Assembly (NCBI GenBank): GCA_019119285.1
Contig: DWXJ01000105.1
Span: forward strand, 1-10,226
Direction of reading: 5' to 3'
DNA length: 10,226 bases
From: Merdimonas faecigallinarum
GTDB lineage: Bacteria > Bacillota > Clostridia > Lachnospirales > Lachnospiraceae
The translations under genes and the position numbers were made by a program. The notes beneath the pieces are model-generated. The model was not told the DNA's origin. It ran no database searches and saw nothing but the letters and a program-made list of their open reading frames with translations. Shown piece by piece: positions 1 to 7,107 of this stretch (the stretch's first letter is position 1; every line of letters begins with the position of its first letter).

Positions 1-2
1 AG

Positions 3-23
3 GAATTGACAGGGAGAAACTAA
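3..23 (+). CDS. Possible C-terminal tail of an upstream gene (partial)
   Basis: Read in the third frame, the first bases give E-L-T-G-R-N followed by TAA, ending one base before the ATG of the M56 peptidase gene. This spacing fits translational coupling. BlaR1/MecR1-like genes very often follow a BlaI/MecI-type repressor, so the tail of such a repressor is the natural guess. Six residues cannot prove it, and the identity is inference from gene order only. The possible ribosome-binding site of the next gene (GGGAGA, 12-17) would lie inside these last codons. Confidence 0.3.
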   Translation, partial: ELTGRN

Positions 24-24
24 T

Positions 25-1173
25 ATGTCGCTTTCATTTGGACCATTTTTAGCATGTTTTATTATTACAGCATTTTTGACTTTGTATCTGCATTTTATTA
101 TTTATCATCCACATTACTTTTTCGATAGTAAATTAACCAAAATCTTTGCGATTGGAATTTGTATCATTTTCATTCGCATGATAATCCCGATAAACCTTCC
201 ATTTACTTATACCATTTATTCCTATAACTACCTTCCCGAATTGCTCGATTTTGCCACACATCCTGTTCTGAATACCAATATCAGAATTGACCTGATCCTG
301 CTGATTGTATGGTTTACTGTGGCTATCTTTTTACTTTTAAGGCTCATGTACCATTATCACCGCATAAAACAATATCTGTCTCTTTACTATGTCTCTGATA
401 CAGACTCCTGCCGGCAGCTAAAAACCCATCTCCATCCCTATTACAAAAAATCGATAGAGATTGCTATGATACCGCAGACCGTATCTCCCTCTGTCACTGG
501 CTTTTTTCATCCAATCATTATACTGCCGGATAACAATTGCTATAATGACAAAGAACGATTCTACATTTGTATTCATGAGATTACGCACTACACCAGACAT
601 CATTTATGGCTTTCACTTTTAATGGAAATTGTATGTCGGATTCATTGGTGGAATCCGTTTGTCCACCTCATGAAAAAAGATTTTTCATTATTTTTAGAAC
701 TTTCAAATGATTCTTTTTTAATAAGAAACATTCCCGGTTTTAATACAATAGACTATGCTGATATCGTTTTAAAAACTGCAAAAACAACACAAAATAACAA
801 AAAAAGTATCCCCGGTTCGCTTTTATGCTTCTCCTTAGATTCTGCTACTTCTCTGAAAACACGAATTCATTTTATATTAGATAATCAAGAAAAGCAGTTC
901 ATGCATAAAGCAATCGCATTTTTATGTGCCTGTATTATAAGTATCTCTATGTTATTATCTGTTTTTGTAGTTCCAGAGGCAAACTTTGAGACTTTTATTC
1001 CAAATGACGAAACTATGGGCTATTCTATATCCGCTGATAATGCATACATTATCGATACAGGAAGTACATATCAAATTTATGTTGATGGAAATTTTTTTGT
1101 TGAACTCGATGAAATTCCAGAAGATTTTAAAAATCTTCCAATCTATAAGGAAGATGTAGAAGGCGAAAATTAA
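25..1173 (+). CDS. BlaR1/MecR1-like M56 family membrane metallopeptidase lacking a penicillin-sensor domain
   Basis: This is a 382-residue polytopic membrane protein. Hydrophobic segments lie near residues 7-27, 37-56, 87-109 and 294-316, the four-helix layout of BlaR1. The cytosolic zinc protease signature is clear: H184-E185-I-T-H188, then HWWNP at 207-211, and a likely third ligand E225 in an LELSND stretch. The G-x-x-x-P-I-I-I-LP segment before it (about 159-168) is also typical of the family. BlaR1 proteins that sense beta-lactams carry a penicillin-binding-protein-like domain of about 250 residues after the last helix. Here only about 66 residues follow, rich in acidic and aromatic residues, so the signal sensed is unknown. 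Known family members cleave or inactivate a BlaI-type repressor upon sensing, and that role is inferred here. The gene is visibly more AT-rich than everything downstream (many TTT, AAA and ATT codons), suggesting a separate origin. A GGGAGA sequence 7 nt before the ATG supports the start. Confidence 0.85.
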   Translation: MSLSFGPFLACFIITAFLTLYLHFIIYHPHYFFDSKLTKIFAIGICIIFIRMIIPINLPFTYTIYSYNYLPELLDFATHPVLNTNIRIDLILLIVWFTVAIFLLLRLMYHYHRIKQYLSLYYVSDTDSCRQLKTHLHPYYKKSIEIAMIPQTVSPSVTGFFHPIIILPDNNCYNDKERFYICIHEITHYTRHHLWLSLLMEIVCRIHWWNPFVHLMKKDFSLFLELSNDSFLIRNIPGFNTIDYADIVLKTAKTTQNNKKSIPGSLLCFSLDSATSLKTRIHFILDNQEKQFMHKAIAFLCACIISISMLLSVFVVPEANFETFIPNDETMGYSISADNAYIIDTGSTYQIYVDGNFFVELDEIPEDFKNLPIYKEDVEGEN

Positions 1174-1178
1174 TTTTC

Positions 1179-1207
1179 TTGACAAAATCCAATATGGGAC
1201 TTATACT
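1179..1207 (+). promoter_or_regulatory. Sigma-A promoter of the marR-ABC operon
   Basis: A perfect -35 TTGACA (1179-1184) and a -10 TATACT (1202-1207) are separated by exactly 17 bp. Transcription should start near 1214, leaving a short leader before the GGAGG ribosome-binding site at 1239-1243. The promoter begins 5 bp after the stop codon of the M56 peptidase gene. It is covered by an inverted repeat (1184-1233), so it is probably repressible. Confidence 0.85.
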
Positions 1208-1233
1208 CCTTTTAAAGTCTTATATTGGATTTT
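1184..1233. repeat. Long inverted repeat over the promoter, probable MarR operator
   Basis: The arms 1184-1202 and 1215-1233 match at 17 of 19 positions. A perfect outer 12 bp (AAAATCCAATAT / ATATTGGATTTT) is followed by a two-base mismatch and a further perfect 5 bp (GACTT / AAGTC), around a 12-bp centre. The left arm starts at the last base of the -35 element, the -10 element lies at the centre, and the right arm covers the predicted start site. MarR-family dimers bind palindromes and commonly repress their own operon, so this is the natural operator for the next gene (inference). In read-through RNA from the upstream gene the same dyad could fold into a hairpin followed by TTTTATTAT and might act as a weak terminator. 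Confidence 0.7.
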
Positions 1234-1250
1234 ATTATGGAGGAATTTTC

Positions 1251-1715
1251 ATGGATCAAAGTGTAAAAACTCAGAATTTCCGGCTCCTTCAGACCGCTAA
1301 ACGGCTGAATGAGCAATATCATATCTACGCGGTCTCCCGCGGTCTCTCCGACCCGGCCGCCAACATCCTTTATACGCTCATGGAGCCGGACGGCGTGATC
1401 ACCCAGAATGATCTGGCGATCATGTGGTGCTATCCCAAGCAGACGGTAAACTTTACCATACAGGGGCTGGTGAAAAAGGGCTATGTACAGCTGGAACAAT
1501 TGCCCGGCGGGCGCAACCGCAAGTCCGTATCTCTCACAGCCAAAGGACAGGCCTACTGCCGGGAAGTCCTGACGCCCCTCATCGAAGCGGAGGAGCGGTC
1601 TCTTCTGCGGCTGTCAGAAGAAGAACGGGCTCTGATGGTGGAGCTTGGAGAAAAGCAATGCGCCTATTTTGAAGACGAGATCCAGAAAATGACAAAGCAG
1701 AAAGAGCAGGCTTAA
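1251..1715 (+). CDS. MarR-family transcriptional regulator
   Basis: This 154-residue protein has the usual MarR length and layout. An N-terminal dimerisation helix (about 5-30) is followed by a winged helix-turn-helix (about 33-100) with a recognition helix around K63-G77 (KQTVNFTIQGLVKKG), a wing with basic residues around 83-95 (LPGGRNRKSVSL), and long C-terminal dimerisation helices. The start is chosen at ATG 1251 because GGAGG (1239-1243) lies 7 nt upstream. A longer reading from TTG 1179 would begin on the promoter's -35 element and is rejected. The gene is followed after 4 nt by the first ABC exporter gene, an arrangement common for MarR repressors of multidrug or peptide efflux pumps. 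It probably represses its own operon through the palindrome over its promoter and is released by a ligand, possibly a pump substrate. The ligand cannot be read from sequence. Confidence 0.93.
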   Translation: MDQSVKTQNFRLLQTAKRLNEQYHIYAVSRGLSDPAANILYTLMEPDGVITQNDLAIMWCYPKQTVNFTIQGLVKKGYVQLEQLPGGRNRKSVSLTAKGQAYCREVLTPLIEAEERSLLRLSEEERALMVELGEKQCAYFEDEIQKMTKQKEQA

Positions 1716-1719
1716 TCTC

Positions 1720-3438
1720 ATGAAAACAATACTTTCTTTCTTAAAACCTTACCGGAAACGGCTTCTTTTCATCTCTCTTATTATGATCGCGGATGTAGGA
1801 GGCTCTCTTCTGGTGCCCACAATTACCGCCAATATGATCAACCTGGCTGTCAGTCAGGCTAACCTTTCTGACATCCTGGTCCAGGGGATCTGGATGCTTG
1901 GCATCGCCCTTTTATCCGGCGGCCTGACCCTTCTTGGAAGCTGGCTGTGCGCCAGACTCTCCGCAGACTTTGGACGGGATCTTCGGGTTGCGCTTTATGA
2001 TAAGACTCTGTCCTTTTCCACCACAGATTTTGAGACCTTCGGGACTGCTTCCATGATCACACGGACTTTAAATGACATCAATGTCCTGCAGCAGTCCCTT
2101 ATGAACGTCCTGCAGCTGGTGCTGCCCGTTCCTGTGATGTGTGCGCTTGGCATTTTCTTTTCCTTTTCCATTCACCGGGATATGGGCTTTCTCATCCTGG
2201 GAGCCACCTTCCTGGTGCTGGCCGCCGCCCTTCTCATTATCCGGAAGGCCGCCCGCATTTTTGAACTGCTCCAGAGTTTTTTGGACCGGATGAATGTGGT
2301 CCTGCGGGAAAATCTGACCGGCGTGCGGGTAATCCGGGCGTTCCGCAAAGAAACCCATGAAATAAAAAGGATGCGGAAATCTTTCGAAGACTACGCAATC
2401 TCCGCCATCCAGGCCAATCGTCTGTTCGCAGGCCTGGACTGTCTGGCCACGGTGGTCATTAACCTGACGATCGTTGCCATCCTGTATCTTGGCGGCAATC
2501 AGATTGGAACCGGTTCCATGAAGGTGGGCGACATTACTGCTGTCACCGAGTATGCCATCTGGATCCTTTTCTATGTGATGATGGCCCAGATGGTGATCCT
2601 GCTGGTGCCAAGAGCCATGACCTGTATGCGCCGGATCTGTGCGGTGCTGAACCATACGCCGGAGATCCAAGACGGAACGGGGCAATCCGGTAGCGGCGCA
2701 GGTCCGGAAATCTTCCGATTCGACCATGTCTCCTTCCGGTTTGCCGATGCAGATGAAAATACCCTCTCGGATCTGTCTTTTTCCTGTGAGAAAGGGAAAA
2801 CCACGGCTATCATCGGCGGTACTGGAAGCGGAAAATCTACCATTGCCAAACTGCTGCTCCGGTTTCATGACGTAACCGCAGGACAGATCACTTTGAAGGG
2901 AACCGACATCCGCAGCCTTCCCCAGTCGGAACTGCGAAGCGCCATTTCCTATATCCCCCAGAGAGCCTGGCTCTTTTCCGGCACCATCGAGGAAAATCTC
3001 CGCTACGGCAATCCGGACGCCACAAGAGAGGATCTGATCCGCGCCCTGAAAACCGCACAGGCGGATTTTGTACTGGACCTGCCGGGCGGCCTGAAAAGCC
3101 ATGTATCCCAGGGCGGCACCAATTTTTCCGGCGGCCAGAGGCAGCGCCTCTCCATCGCCCGGGCTCTGGTGAAAACAGCCGACCTCTATGTGTTCGACGA
3201 CAGTTTTTCCGCCCTGGACTTTCAGACGGACGCCGCGTTGCGCCATGCGCTTCAAGAAGAGATTACAGAAGCAGGACTTCTCATCATTGCCCAGCGGATC
3301 AGTACTATCCTTCACGCCGACCAGATCCTGGTACTGAATGAGGGACAGATTGCAGGGATCGGCCGGCACGAGGAACTGATGGAAACCTGCCCGGTCTACC
3401 GGGATATCGCCCATTCTCAGATGAAAGGAGGTAACTAG
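1720..3438 (+). CDS. ABC exporter half-transporter, subunit with the degenerate ATP site (membrane + ATPase)
   Basis: This 572-residue half-transporter has an N-terminal six-helix type-1 exporter membrane domain (about 1-310) and a C-terminal nucleotide-binding domain. Visible motifs are Walker A GGTGSGKST (366-374), Q-loop Q414, signature FSGGQ (469-473) and Walker B ending in D493. The catalytic position after Walker B is Asp (D494) instead of Glu, and the switch residue is Gln (Q525 in IAQR) instead of His. These are the changes known in the non-hydrolysing partner of heterodimeric exporters such as the BmrC and LmrC types and TAP1. Its own signature is intact and would complete the active site formed by the partner. 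The ATG follows the marR stop by 4 nt with only a weak ribosome-binding site, suggesting translational coupling. It probably forms a heterodimer with the next gene's product in the cytoplasmic membrane. The substrate (drug, peptide or lipid) is unknown. Confidence 0.95.
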   Translation: MKTILSFLKPYRKRLLFISLIMIADVGGSLLVPTITANMINLAVSQANLSDILVQGIWMLGIALLSGGLTLLGSWLCARLSADFGRDLRVALYDKTLSFSTTDFETFGTASMITRTLNDINVLQQSLMNVLQLVLPVPVMCALGIFFSFSIHRDMGFLILGATFLVLAAALLIIRKAARIFELLQSFLDRMNVVLRENLTGVRVIRAFRKETHEIKRMRKSFEDYAISAIQANRLFAGLDCLATVVINLTIVAILYLGGNQIGTGSMKVGDITAVTEYAIWILFYVMMAQMVILLVPRAMTCMRRICAVLNHTPEIQDGTGQSGSGAGPEIFRFDHVSFRFADADENTLSDLSFSCEKGKTTAIIGGTGSGKSTIAKLLLRFHDVTAGQITLKGTDIRSLPQSELRSAISYIPQRAWLFSGTIEENLRYGNPDATREDLIRALKTAQADFVLDLPGGLKSHVSQGGTNFSGGQRQRLSIARALVKTADLYVFDDSFSALDFQTDAALRHALQEEITEAGLLIIAQRISTILHADQILVLNEGQIAGIGRHEELMETCPVYRDIAHSQMKGGN

Positions 3439-3441
3439 GCC

Positions 3442-5268
3442 ATGTCAGAGAATCAGAACCAGGAAACTACCGGCTTTTTGGAAGAAGAGGCCCTGAAGAT
3501 CCGGGATGCCAGATCTACGCTTCTGCGATTCTTTCGTTCCATCGGCAGACAGAAAGTCCGTCTGCTCATTGTGCTGCTCTCTGTGGCCTGCTACACCGCC
3601 TTTAATATCGCAGCTCCCCTCTATAGCGCCCGGGTGGTGGATCTGATCTGGAACCAGGTGCAGGAAATGTGGAACAAGGACCAGTCCTTTCACATCACCT
3701 GGGAATACGGCGGAAGGCAGATCTTTCTGCTCCTTCTTCTCTACGGGACCGGCGCGCTCTTCTATGTCCTGCAGAACTTCCTGATGGCAAGCTTTGCGGA
3801 GCGCTTAAGTCTGCAGCTTCGAAGCGAAGTAGGAGAAAAACTGCAGCGGCTCCCCCTGTCCTTTTTCGACGGCCATCAGCCAGGACAGGTCATGAGCCAC
3901 ATCACCAACGACCTGGATAAAATGTCGGAAGCCCTGCAGACCGGAATGATCCGCTTCTTTGTAGCGGTAGGGACTGTCATCGGCTCCATTGTCATGATGT
4001 TCCAGTTCAGCGTGACGCTGACTCTGGTCTTTTTATTCTTTACCGGCATCACACTGCTGTTAACCCGCAAACTGGCCCGCTATACCCTGCAGACCGCTAT
4101 CCGCAGGCAGGAAGCCGTAGGCGCTTTAAACGGCCTGGTGGAAGAATCCTACACCGGCCGGGCCGTGATCCAGGCCTTTCAGCAGGAAAAAGAGAGTCTT
4201 AAAAAGGTCACAGCCGCAGCCAATGATCTGGCAAAAGCCTCCCGGGATGCGGATTTTCTGATCAGCGCGATCAATCCCGGCATCCGTATGATCAACCGTT
4301 TTGGCATGGTAGTCATCACCGTCCTTGGCGGCGGTATGCTGCTTCGGGGAACCATGACGCCCGGCGTCTTCCAGGCATTTTTCCAGTATATCAACCAGGC
4401 CGGGGAACCCATCACAGAGCTTTCCTATATGCTCAATTCCATGCAGTCGGCCCTGGCCTCTGTGGAAAGGGTCTACACCCTGCTGGATGAAGAAGAGATC
4501 TCCTCTGACCCTGCCGATCCTGCCCCTCCATCAGACCCGGTCCGGGGATCCGTCTGTTTTTCCCATGTCCGCTTTGGCTATACGCCTGAGCGGATCCTCA
4601 TGCAGGACGTATCCTTTGAGGCCCGCCCCGGTCAGAAGATCGCCATTGTAGGAAGCACAGGAGCAGGCAAGACCACCCTGGTCAATCTGCTGATGCGCTT
4701 TTATGAAACAGACGGCGGACAGATCCTCTTAGACGGCCAGGACACCGGCTCCATGACAAGGGCGGATCTTCGCGGAGCATTCGGCATGGTTCTGCAGGAC
4801 GCCTGGCTCTTTGAAGGCACGATCGCAGAAAATATCGCCTACGGAAGGCCGGACGCTTCCAGAGAAGAGATCATAGCAGCCGCCAAAGCTGCAAGAGCCG
4901 ACTTTTTTATCCGCACCCTGCCCCACGGCTACGAAACGGTCTTAAGCAATGACGCAGACAACATTTCCATCGGCCAGCGCCAGCTTCTTACCATTGCCAG
5001 AGTCTTTCTCTGTGATCCGAAGATCCTGATCCTGGACGAAGCCACATCTTCTGTGGACACCCGTACGGAACTGGAGATCGGAAGCGCCATGCAGGCGCTG
5101 ATGCAGGGACGCACCAGCTTTGTCATCGCCCACCGGCTCTCCACCATCGTAGATGCGGATCTTATCCTGGTGATGCAGCACGGAACCATCATAGAGACCG
5201 GAAACCACCGGGAACTTTTAAATGCAGGCGGAGCCTACGCCAGATTATATAACAGTCAGTTTGCGTAA
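3442..5268 (+). CDS. ABC exporter half-transporter, catalytic partner subunit (membrane + ATPase)
   Basis: This is a 608-residue partner of the preceding gene. It begins with an extra cytosolic stretch of about 35 residues, then a six-helix membrane domain, with an enlarged first external loop (about 70-90), and an ATPase domain. Motifs are Walker A GSTGAGKTT (404-412), Q452, Walker B with D532 and catalytic E533 (LDEATSSVD), and switch H564 (IAHRLST). All hydrolysis residues are present. The signature is ISIGQ (508-512) rather than LSGGQ, a substitution at the Gly that contacts ATP. That weakened signature would face the degenerate Walker site of the partner, so the pair has one canonical and one degenerate ATP site, as in BmrCD, LmrCD and TM287/288. 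A strong AAAGGAGGT (3424-3432) inside the end of the upstream gene lies 9 nt before the ATG. The gene ends just before a terminator, closing the three-gene operon. Confidence 0.95.
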   Translation: MSENQNQETTGFLEEEALKIRDARSTLLRFFRSIGRQKVRLLIVLLSVACYTAFNIAAPLYSARVVDLIWNQVQEMWNKDQSFHITWEYGGRQIFLLLLLYGTGALFYVLQNFLMASFAERLSLQLRSEVGEKLQRLPLSFFDGHQPGQVMSHITNDLDKMSEALQTGMIRFFVAVGTVIGSIVMMFQFSVTLTLVFLFFTGITLLLTRKLARYTLQTAIRRQEAVGALNGLVEESYTGRAVIQAFQQEKESLKKVTAAANDLAKASRDADFLISAINPGIRMINRFGMVVITVLGGGMLLRGTMTPGVFQAFFQYINQAGEPITELSYMLNSMQSALASVERVYTLLDEEEISSDPADPAPPSDPVRGSVCFSHVRFGYTPERILMQDVSFEARPGQKIAIVGSTGAGKTTLVNLLMRFYETDGGQILLDGQDTGSMTRADLRGAFGMVLQDAWLFEGTIAENIAYGRPDASREEIIAAAKAARADFFIRTLPHGYETVLSNDADNISIGQRQLLTIARVFLCDPKILILDEATSSVDTRTELEIGSAMQALMQGRTSFVIAHRLSTIVDADLILVMQHGTIIETGNHRELLNAGGAYARLYNSQFA

Positions 5269-5269
5269 A

Positions 5270-5302
5270 AAAACGCAGGAGGCAAAATGTCTCCTGCGTT
5301 TT
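5270..5302. terminator. Bidirectional intrinsic terminator between the ABC operon and trpS
   Basis: A perfect 12-bp stem (5270-5281 with 5291-5302, AAAACGCAGGAG / CTCCTGCGTTTT) encloses a 9-nt loop. The + strand reading ends in TTTT, and the - strand reading ends in a run of seven T. It lies between convergent genes, right after the ABC stop and 18 bp from the trpS stop, and should stop transcription in both directions. Confidence 0.9.
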
Positions 5303-5320
5303 CTGCTATATATGCTCTTC

Positions 5321-6325
5321 TTACCGGATCCTTTCCGGGAATCCAATCTTCTTTTGCACCTTCCTCAGAGTCTTATTGGCAAAATAGCCTGCTTTCTCTG
5401 CATTTGCTTTGATGATGCCGTCAATATACGCCTTATCCTTTTCCAGACGGGCCGCCTCGTCCTGCAGTGGCTTCAGAACTGCACAAACAGACTCGCCCAC
5501 TGCCATCTTAAAGTCGCCGTAGCCCTTGCCGTCAAATTCCTTGACTACCTCGTCCGGCGTCTTGCCAGTGCAGGCGCTGTAGATATTGATCAGGTTCTTC
5601 ACGCCCGGCTGCTCGTCCCGGTACAGGATCTGCGCCTCAGAATCTGTCACCGCCCGCTTGCATTTACGCATAATCGTGTCCATATCATCCATCAGGTAAA
5701 TGCTGGCATTGGGATTTTCATCGGACTTGGACATCTTCCTTTCCGGATCCTGCAGGCTCATGATCTTTGCGCCCACCTTGCCAACATACGCTTCCGGGAT
5801 CGTAAATACATCGCCATAAATGTTGTTAAACCGTTCCGCAATGTCTCTGGTGATCTCCAGATGCTGCATCTGGTCGATCCCCACCGGCACCACGTCCGCC
5901 TGATACAGCAGGATATCCGCTGCCATCAGCACCGGATAGGTGAAAAGTCCGGCGTTGATATTGTCTGCGTGTTTTGCCGCCTTGTCTTTAAACTGGGTCA
6001 TCCGGTTCAGTTCCCCCATGTAGGTAAAGCAGTTTAAGATCCAGGCCAGTTCTGCGTGGCCGGATACATGGGACTGGTAGTAAATGCAGTTTTTCTCCGG
6101 ATCCAGTCCTGCCGCAATGTACAGAGTCAGCAGCGCTCTTGCGCGTTTTCTTAAGGTGGCAGGGTCCTGTCTTACGGTAATGGAATGCATATCCACTACG
6201 CTGTAAAAGCACTCGTACTCATCGCTTAAGGTCACCCAGTTCTTTAAGGCTCCCAGATAATTTCCAAGGGTCAGGTTTCCTGTGGCCTGCATCCCGCTGA
6301 ATAATACTTTCTTATCTCCGATCAT
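5321..6325 (-). CDS. trpS: Tryptophan--tRNA ligase
   Basis: This 334-residue cytosolic class I aminoacyl-tRNA synthetase charges tRNA-Trp with tryptophan using ATP. Its length matches bacterial TrpRS (about 330). The HIGH-type ATP motif appears as TLGN (19-22) in GNLTLGNYLGAL, typical for TrpRS. The KMSKS loop is intact at 197-201 (KMSKSDENP). D137 in the MAADILLY segment corresponds by position to the Asp that recognises the indole nitrogen in the Geobacillus enzyme (from memory of the family). The start is supported by a GGAGGA ribosome-binding site (- strand, 6333-6338) 7 nt upstream of the ATG. It is the second gene of a - strand pair, 21 nt behind the histidine phosphatase gene, and has no T-box leader of its own. 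It ends at the bidirectional terminator shared with the ABC operon. Confidence 0.97.
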   Translation of the reverse strand: MIGDKKVLFSGMQATGNLTLGNYLGALKNWVTLSDEYECFYSVVDMHSITVRQDPATLRKRARALLTLYIAAGLDPEKNCIYYQSHVSGHAELAWILNCFTYMGELNRMTQFKDKAAKHADNINAGLFTYPVLMAADILLYQADVVPVGIDQMQHLEITRDIAERFNNIYGDVFTIPEAYVGKVGAKIMSLQDPERKMSKSDENPNASIYLMDDMDTIMRKCKRAVTDSEAQILYRDEQPGVKNLINIYSACTGKTPDEVVKEFDGKGYGDFKMAVGESVCAVLKPLQDEAARLEKDKAYIDGIIKANAEKAGYFANKTLRKVQKKIGFPERIR

Positions 6326-6346
6326 GATTCTCTCCTCCTGCTGCTT

Positions 6347-6988
6347 TTATTTTTCATCCGCCCAGGGATCCTTTACATTTTCGTAATAGATCACATTTTC
6401 CGAAAGGATCTCAGGCACGCCGTCTCTTACTTCGACTTCTGTTACTGCACAGTTTCTGTGCACGCCATCGCCCCAGTACCGGGACAGGGGCTCCTGTTTT
6501 ATATTGTTTAACAGACCCGCCAGCGCCGCCCCGTGGGTAGTGATCAGGATATTCAGTCCCTGATACTCCGGCTTCTGATAAAGATCTGCAAGAAATGCTC
6601 CGGTCCGTTTCTTCACGTCCGCAAAGGACTCTCCGCCTCTTGGCGCCTCATATCCCGCCGGATCGTCAAAAAACTTATGAAATCCCTCCGGCAGTTCCCA
6701 GCCTTCCCTTGAACAGCATTTCCCTTCGTAATCGCCAAATGCCATCTCCATGAGCCGCGGCTCGTCCAGGATATTCACATTCCGGCTGCCAAGAATGATC
6801 CTGGCCGTTTCCTTCGCCCGGCAAAGAGGGCTTGTCATGCACAGGTCAAACGGCACATCCTTTAAACCTTCCGCCGTCTTTCTCGCCAGGTCTCTTCCTG
6901 TCTCATTCAACGGGATGTCCACCTGCCCCTGGATCTTTTTTCTTGCGTTCCAGTCGGTGATCCCGTGTCTTACTAAATATAACTTCAT
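6347..6988 (-). CDS. Histidine phosphatase family protein (phosphoglycerate-mutase-like)
   Basis: This 213-residue cytosolic enzyme of the histidine phosphatase superfamily carries the catalytic R7-H8-G9 motif at its N-terminus (LVRHGITDWN). It also has R57 in the SPLCRAKETA segment, an acidic residue at about E81 (LMEMAFGDYEG), and the second catalytic His H152 in ITTHG. A phospho-His8 intermediate is expected. The family includes GpmB-type phosphatases, alpha-ribazole phosphatase (CobC) and other small-molecule phosphatases. Nothing here picks one, and no cobalamin gene is nearby. The start at 6988 is preferred over a longer one at 7027 because AGGAGG lies 6 nt upstream (- strand) and the RHG strand begins right at the N-terminus as usual. 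The longer start would also overlap the probable -10 element. It is the first gene of the unit with trpS, so the two are probably co-transcribed. Confidence 0.92.
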   Translation of the reverse strand: MKLYLVRHGITDWNARKKIQGQVDIPLNETGRDLARKTAEGLKDVPFDLCMTSPLCRAKETARIILGSRNVNILDEPRLMEMAFGDYEGKCCSREGWELPEGFHKFFDDPAGYEAPRGGESFADVKKRTGAFLADLYQKPEYQGLNILITTHGAALAGLLNNIKQEPLSRYWGDGVHRNCAVTEVEVRDGVPEILSENVIYYENVKDPWADEK

Positions 6989-7015
6989 CTTCTGCCTCCT
7001 AATACACACGAAATA

Positions 7016-7024
7016 AGTATACCA
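7016..7024 (-). promoter_or_regulatory. Extended -10 promoter for the phosphatase-trpS unit
   Basis: On the - strand the sequence TGGTATACT gives an extended -10 element (TGn plus TATACT, 7021-7016). The -35 position 17 bp upstream reads TGTAAA, a weak match, which fits an extended -10 promoter. It is about 30 bp from the phosphatase start codon. Confidence 0.55.
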
Positions 7025-7064
7025 CACCCTGTACCACTTTTACATAGTAAAATGCAGTAAAAAA

Positions 7065-7073
7065 TGTTATACT
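7065..7073 (+). promoter_or_regulatory. Extended -10 promoter for luxS
   Basis: TGTTATACT (7065-7073) contains TGn followed by TATACT (7068-7073). The -35 position at 17-bp spacing (TAGTAA, 7045-7050) is poor; a TTTACA at 7039-7044 is too far upstream (23 bp). The luxS ribosome-binding site AAGGAG (7094-7099) lies downstream, 8 nt before the ATG. Confidence 0.6.
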
Positions 7074-7107
7074 GAAAAAGAATTGATTACGATAAGGAGC
7101 ATAAAAA

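Noticed and set aside
1179..1250. N-terminal extension of the MarR regulator from TTG 1179
   Set aside because: The TTG is the first part of a perfect -35 box, the stretch holds the promoter and operator, and ATG 1251 has a well-spaced GGAGG.
2068..3414. 448-codon open frame on the - strand opposite the first ABC gene
   Set aside because: It lies fully antisense to a gene with clear ABC motifs, shows no recognisable family features and has low-complexity His/Gln/Gly-rich composition typical of a shadow frame.
5222..6037. 271-codon open frame on the + strand opposite trpS
   Set aside because: It is antisense to a well-supported trpS, crosses the terminator at 5270-5302 and has no recognisable domain.
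6989..7027. Longer start of the histidine phosphatase at 7027
   Set aside because: The extension overlaps the likely -10 box, and the internal ATG at 6988 has AGGAGG 6 nt upstream and places the RHG motif at its usual position.
7022..7107. SAM/SAH-type riboswitch upstream of luxS
   Set aside because: The leader after the -10 box is only about 30 nt and shows no conserved stems; a ribosome-binding site occupies it.
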